18,086 nucleotides of DNA, taken from contig CARDPF010000028.1 of assembly GCA_948960675.1 (NCBI GenBank), positions 1 through 18,086 on the forward strand, in the 5' to 3' direction. This DNA comes from an uncultured Eisenbergiella sp. GTDB taxonomy: Bacteria > Bacillota > Clostridia > Lachnospirales > Lachnospiraceae. A model generated the notes under the pieces. It was not told the origin of the DNA and did not search any database. It saw only the letters and a program-made list of their open reading frames with translations. The position numbers and the translations under genes are program-made. Positions 15,280 through 18,086 of the stretch are shown here, one piece after another; position 1 is the stretch's first letter, and each line of letters begins with the position of its first letter.

Positions 15280-16250
15280 CCATTTTGATTTTAAGCTGTG
15301 GGACGAGGAATAAGCTGCTGCGTTTTTTTAAGGAAAGTTTGGGAAAGCGGCCGGGTGGCGGCCGGGTGGTGGCGACGGACTGCAGCCCCTGGGCGCCGGC
15401 CTTGTATGAGGCGGACGCTTTTTATTTGGTTTCAAGGATGGACGCGCCCGGGTACCTGGATGAGATTTTGGGCATATGCAAAAAGGAAAAAGTGGACGGG
15501 ATTTTGCCTTTGTTTGAGGATGAACTGGATCTGCTCGCAAAAAACCAAGAACGGTTTAGGGCGGAAGGGATTGTGCCGGTGGTTTCTGCGTTGGAGACGG
15601 TGGAACTGTGCCGGGATAAATACCGGTTTTACCGGCATCTTTTGCAAAACGGGCTCCCGGCCCTTGTTTCCTGCAAGGGGCTTGCAGAGTTCGACCGGGT
15701 GTATGCGGAGGGGAAAATACGGTTTCCCGTATTTGTAAAGCCTGTCCGGGGGTGTGGCAGCGTGGGGGCCTGCCGGGTGGAAGACCGGGCATTTCTGGAA
15801 GCGCTGTGCAGGCATGAAAAAGAAGAACTTTTGATTCAGCAATTAGCGCAGGGGGAGGAATTCGGCATTGATGTTTACGTGGATTTGCTTTCCCATAAGC
15901 CTGTGCGCATATTTGCAAAGAAAAAGGTGCGGATGCGTGCCGGGGAGACGGAAAAAGCCGTGTCCGTTCGGGAGGAAGCGCTGTTTGCACTGGCAGAAAG
16001 AACGGCGGCGGCATTTTCCCTCGCAGGGCCCATAGACATGGATGTATTCTGTGTGGACGGCGAATATTATGTTTCCGAGATCAATCCACGGTTTGGGGGC
16101 GGGTATCCCCATGCCTATCATTGCAGGGTGGACTTCCCGGCATTGATTGCCAATAATTTGTCGGGGAAGGAAAACGAAGCGGCCATCGGCGCTTATGAGG
16201 CCGGTATCTGCATGATGAAATATTCGGATGAAATCATACGGCGCCTATGA
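15276..16250 (+). CDS. ATP-grasp ligase (CarB/PylC-like)
   Basis: The 324-aa product has the ATP-grasp layout: an N-terminal Rossmann-like pre-ATP domain (ILILSCGTRNKLLRFFKE; ATDCSPWAPALYEAD), a lysine in VFVKPVRGCGSVGA (K155), DMDVF (D254, D256) and the metal-binding EINPRFGGGYP (E268, N270). Such enzymes activate a carboxylate as acyl-phosphate and join it to an amine or thiol. The pre-domain resembles carbamoyl-phosphate-synthase-like and PylC-like ligases, but the substrates are not deducible. It starts at ATG 15276, overlapping the decarboxylase stop by four bases; GGAGG at 15258-15262 is rather distant, supporting translational coupling. Near its 5' end is an exact 11-bp tandem duplication (15347-15368). 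It ends five bases before the convergent pseG stop. Confidence 0.85.
   Translation: MTILILSCGTRNKLLRFFKESLGKRPGGGRVVATDCSPWAPALYEADAFYLVSRMDAPGYLDEILGICKKEKVDGILPLFEDELDLLAKNQERFRAEGIVPVVSALETVELCRDKYRFYRHLLQNGLPALVSCKGLAEFDRVYAEGKIRFPVFVKPVRGCGSVGACRVEDRAFLEALCRHEKEELLIQQLAQGEEFGIDVYVDLLSHKPVRIFAKKKVRMRAGETEKAVSVREEALFALAERTAAAFSLAGPIDMDVFCVDGEYYVSEINPRFGGGYPHAYHCRVDFPALIANNLSGKENEAAIGAYEAGICMMKYSDEIIRRL
15347..15368 (+). repeat. Perfect 11-bp tandem duplication inside the ATP-grasp gene
   Basis: GCGGCCGGGTG occurs at 15347-15357 and again at 15358-15368 with no gap. It encodes the RPGGGRV region at about codons 25-31. Loss or gain of one unit would shift the frame. Confidence 0.9.
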
Positions 16251-16255
16251 ATCCG

Positions 16256-17314
16256 TCAGGCGGGAGGCGGTGCAAGCAGTTCGGCGGCAATGCGGTCGGC
16301 CCCGGCGGCGTCAACTGCCATGCGCATCCGTATGGATTGCTGCCTGCGGAGGGAAGGGTCACAGGCCATGGCGCATAACTGCTCACAGGCCGTTTCAAAA
16401 AAATGCGGATGGTTTCGGATATCGCCTATATATGGAATCAATCCGGCCTGGGCAAAAGCCTTTGCACCGGGAATCTGATTGTCGGCCATGGTGTAGCTGA
16501 CGGAAGGTACGCCGATGGCACACAACTCGTAAAGGGTCGTGCCCGCCGCGCAAACGGCGAGGTCGCAGGAGGCCATCAGTTCCGCCATGTCCGAGACGTT
16601 TTCGTGCAGGATGACCCGGCTGTCCGTATCCGCAAGTTCGTCCAGTTCGGCCCGGTGGATATGCAAGGGTCCGGTGAGGATATGGAGACAGCTGTCATGG
16701 AAATTGGGGTCACGAAGCAGCTGCCGGGCGAGGCCGCCGGCAATAAAAAACGGATCCGTTCCGCCTGTGGAAATCAGCACATCCCGGACCTTTTCCCAAA
16801 AGCGGTAGGGGTAGAGGCAAAACTGTTCCCGCAGGGGCGTATAAGATAACCCTGCCAAAATCCGTTGTGCATGGGTATAAAACCCGGTATCCACCGTGAC
16901 GTCATAATTTACCACCAGATTCACCGGATAGTCGAAGGCCTGTAGATCGTCCAAATAGGCGGTACGGCATAGCTGGCTGATTTCGGAAAGATAGCGTTCC
17001 GTCACAAAATAGGAATCCACTAAAAAGCAGGAGACGGTGCGGGAAGCCAAAATCCGCTGCAGGGTAGGAATTTCCCTGTCCAAATCCCGGTAATCGGTTT
17101 GCATGTGAATGACGGGAAAGGCATGTCCCGTTTTTTCTTCGGCTGAAATCATCCTTTCCAGCAAAAAGATGGAGGTGGTGTCGGAGAGAAGAAAAACAGG
17201 CAGCGCGTTGCGTCTCACAAGGGCGCGCGCGATGGAGAGGCAGCGCATCAGATGACCGGTGGCAATGGTTTCATTTCCGTCTGTGCGGATATAAATTACC
17301 TGACGAGATTCCAT
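16256..17314 (-). CDS. pseG: PseG-type UDP-sugar hydrolase (GT-B fold)
   Basis: PseG removes UDP from UDP-2,4-diacetamido-2,4,6-trideoxy-L-altrose before condensation with PEP. The 352-aa product starts with the family signature YIRTDGNETIATGHLMRCLS, in which H21 corresponds to the catalytic histidine of the GTGH motif. It has the two-domain glycosyltransferase-B layout: DDLQAF at the domain junction, ISTGGTDP opening the second domain, and the nucleotide-binding region CAAGTTLYELCAIGVPSV followed by MADNQ. Some PseG proteins are fused to a GNAT acetyltransferase (PseH); this one ends at ELLAPPPA and has no such domain. Its start overlaps the end of pseI by 19 bases, and AAAGGGG precedes the ATG. 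It converges with the ATP-grasp gene across five bases with no terminator between. Confidence 0.92.
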   Translation of the reverse strand: MESRQVIYIRTDGNETIATGHLMRCLSIARALVRRNALPVFLLSDTTSIFLLERMISAEEKTGHAFPVIHMQTDYRDLDREIPTLQRILASRTVSCFLVDSYFVTERYLSEISQLCRTAYLDDLQAFDYPVNLVVNYDVTVDTGFYTHAQRILAGLSYTPLREQFCLYPYRFWEKVRDVLISTGGTDPFFIAGGLARQLLRDPNFHDSCLHILTGPLHIHRAELDELADTDSRVILHENVSDMAELMASCDLAVCAAGTTLYELCAIGVPSVSYTMADNQIPGAKAFAQAGLIPYIGDIRNHPHFFETACEQLCAMACDPSLRRQQSIRMRMAVDAAGADRIAAELLAPPPA

Positions 17315-18086
17315 GACAAAGGGGTCCCCTTTCTGATGGGACAGGCCGCAGTCCTGCCCAAAATTTCTTCGTAATACATGGTGTGCAGGCCGCAGCCGGG
17401 ACGGATGGAACGCACGTTTTGGGTTGTGAAGGGTTCGCCCTTTGCCACATCCTCCACCACAAAGAGGGAACGGGCGTCCTTACGCTCCTGCCGCTGTAGC
17501 TCGGTGAGCCGGTAACAGGGGGAACCAAGCGCTTTTTCCAGTGTGCGCACATTCTGCACCATGGCCTTGAACTCTTCCGGCTCCATGGAGAATGCGCCGT
17601 CCGGACCGCCGTCGCTACGGCGCAGCGTCAGATGCTTTTCGATCATTTTGACACCGAAAGCCACGGCCCCGGTAGCCACGGCCCAGCCCATGGTATGATC
17701 GGAGAGTCCCATCATACAGCCAAAGGTATGCTCCAATGTGGGGATGACCCGGAGATTCACGTCCTCATAGGGGGTGGGATAGCCGGAAACGCATTTTAAT
17801 AAAATGATGTCTTCATTTCCTTCCTCCCGGCATGCCAAAAGTGCGCGTTCGATATCCTCCAGCGTTGCAATACCGGTGGCGAAGATCATGGGCTTGTGCT
17901 GTCTGGCGGCTTTGCGGATCAGGGGAATATCGGTGATTTCATAGGAAGCGATTTTGTAGGCGGGCATATTCATTTCCGCCATAAAATCCACCGCGCTAAA
18001 ATCAAAGGGCGAGGAAAAGCAGAGGATTCCCAGCTTTTTGGCTTCCTCCATCATGGTAATGTATGCTTCCAATTCGTCCTTTTTGA
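17296..18086 (-). CDS. pseI: Pseudaminic acid synthase, 5' end outside the window
   Basis: PseI condenses the deacetamido-altrose sugar with phosphoenolpyruvate to form pseudaminic acid. About 262 residues are visible and the frame is open to the window edge; roughly the first 85-90 residues are missing. The NeuB-type barrel is clear: FSSPFDFSAVDF, AYKIASYEI, FATGIATLEDIE, LKCVSGYPTP, MGLSDHTMG, VKMIEKHLTL and DGGPDGAFSMEPEEF. A C-terminal antifreeze-like SAF domain follows (SIRPGCGLHTMYYEEILGR, then GTPLSWNLV). The SIRPG-x-GL and GTPLSW pattern fits PseI better than NeuB or LegI, and the adjoining pseG supports it. The stop codon lies within pseG, so the two are coupled. The promoter lies beyond the window. 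Confidence 0.92.
   Translation of the reverse strand, partial: KKDELEAYITMMEEAKKLGILCFSSPFDFSAVDFMAEMNMPAYKIASYEITDIPLIRKAARQHKPMIFATGIATLEDIERALLACREEGNEDIILLKCVSGYPTPYEDVNLRVIPTLEHTFGCMMGLSDHTMGWAVATGAVAFGVKMIEKHLTLRRSDGGPDGAFSMEPEEFKAMVQNVRTLEKALGSPCYRLTELQRQERKDARSLFVVEDVAKGEPFTTQNVRSIRPGCGLHTMYYEEILGRTAACPIRKGTPLSWNLVR

Noticed and set aside
1..18086. Search by eye for tRNA or rRNA genes, CRISPR repeats, insertion sequences, integrases and toxin-antitoxin pairs
   Set aside because: None was seen; nearly all of the window is covered by supported coding genes and the gaps are short.

Overview
The window looks like the chromosome of a Gram-positive, anaerobic Clostridia-type bacterium, most likely Lachnospiraceae. 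The evidence is the low-GC-Firmicute gene set (Mbl/MreB-like actin, RecD2 without RecBC, CdaA-CdaR-GlmM, an HPr with both His15 and Ser46), strong AGGAGG-type ribosome sites and TTG starts. The taxonomy is inferred from gene content and order, not from a database search.

Layout. Positions 1-16250 are essentially one rightward gene train; 16256-18086 is leftward. (i) DNA repair: the 3' end of uvrB, then complete uvrA. (ii) A leader with its own promoter, followed by a lone mreB/mbl-type actin gene without mreC or mreD. (iii) A GC-rich leader capable of alternative RNA pairings, then recD2 overlapping comFC. (iv) Two unrecognised membrane proteins of 131 and 328 aa, packed directly before cdaA. 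(v) cdaA (c-di-AMP synthase), cdaR overlapping it, and glmM preceded by a leader with two mutually exclusive hairpins. (vi) An HPr-family phosphocarrier gene. (vii) A nonulosonic-acid (pseudaminic acid) segment: a PseC-type aminotransferase, a fold-III PLP decarboxylase-like protein and an ATP-grasp ligase on the + strand. These converge with only five bases between stop codons on pseG and pseI on the - strand; pseI runs off the window.

How the parts fit. cdaA, cdaR and glmM form the conserved module linking c-di-AMP homeostasis to cell-wall precursor (glucosamine-1-phosphate) supply, and the membrane pair upstream may belong to it. PseC, PseG and PseI supply the transamination, UDP-removal and PEP-condensation steps of CMP-pseudaminate synthesis; PseB, PseH and PseF are not in the window. 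The decarboxylase/ATP-grasp pair, translationally coupled through ATGA and sitting directly behind pseC, is not part of the canonical pathway. It is the best candidate for an undescribed tailoring step, such as making an amine or amino-acid derivative and ligating it to the sugar.

I found no tRNA, rRNA, CRISPR array, insertion sequence or integrase in the window.
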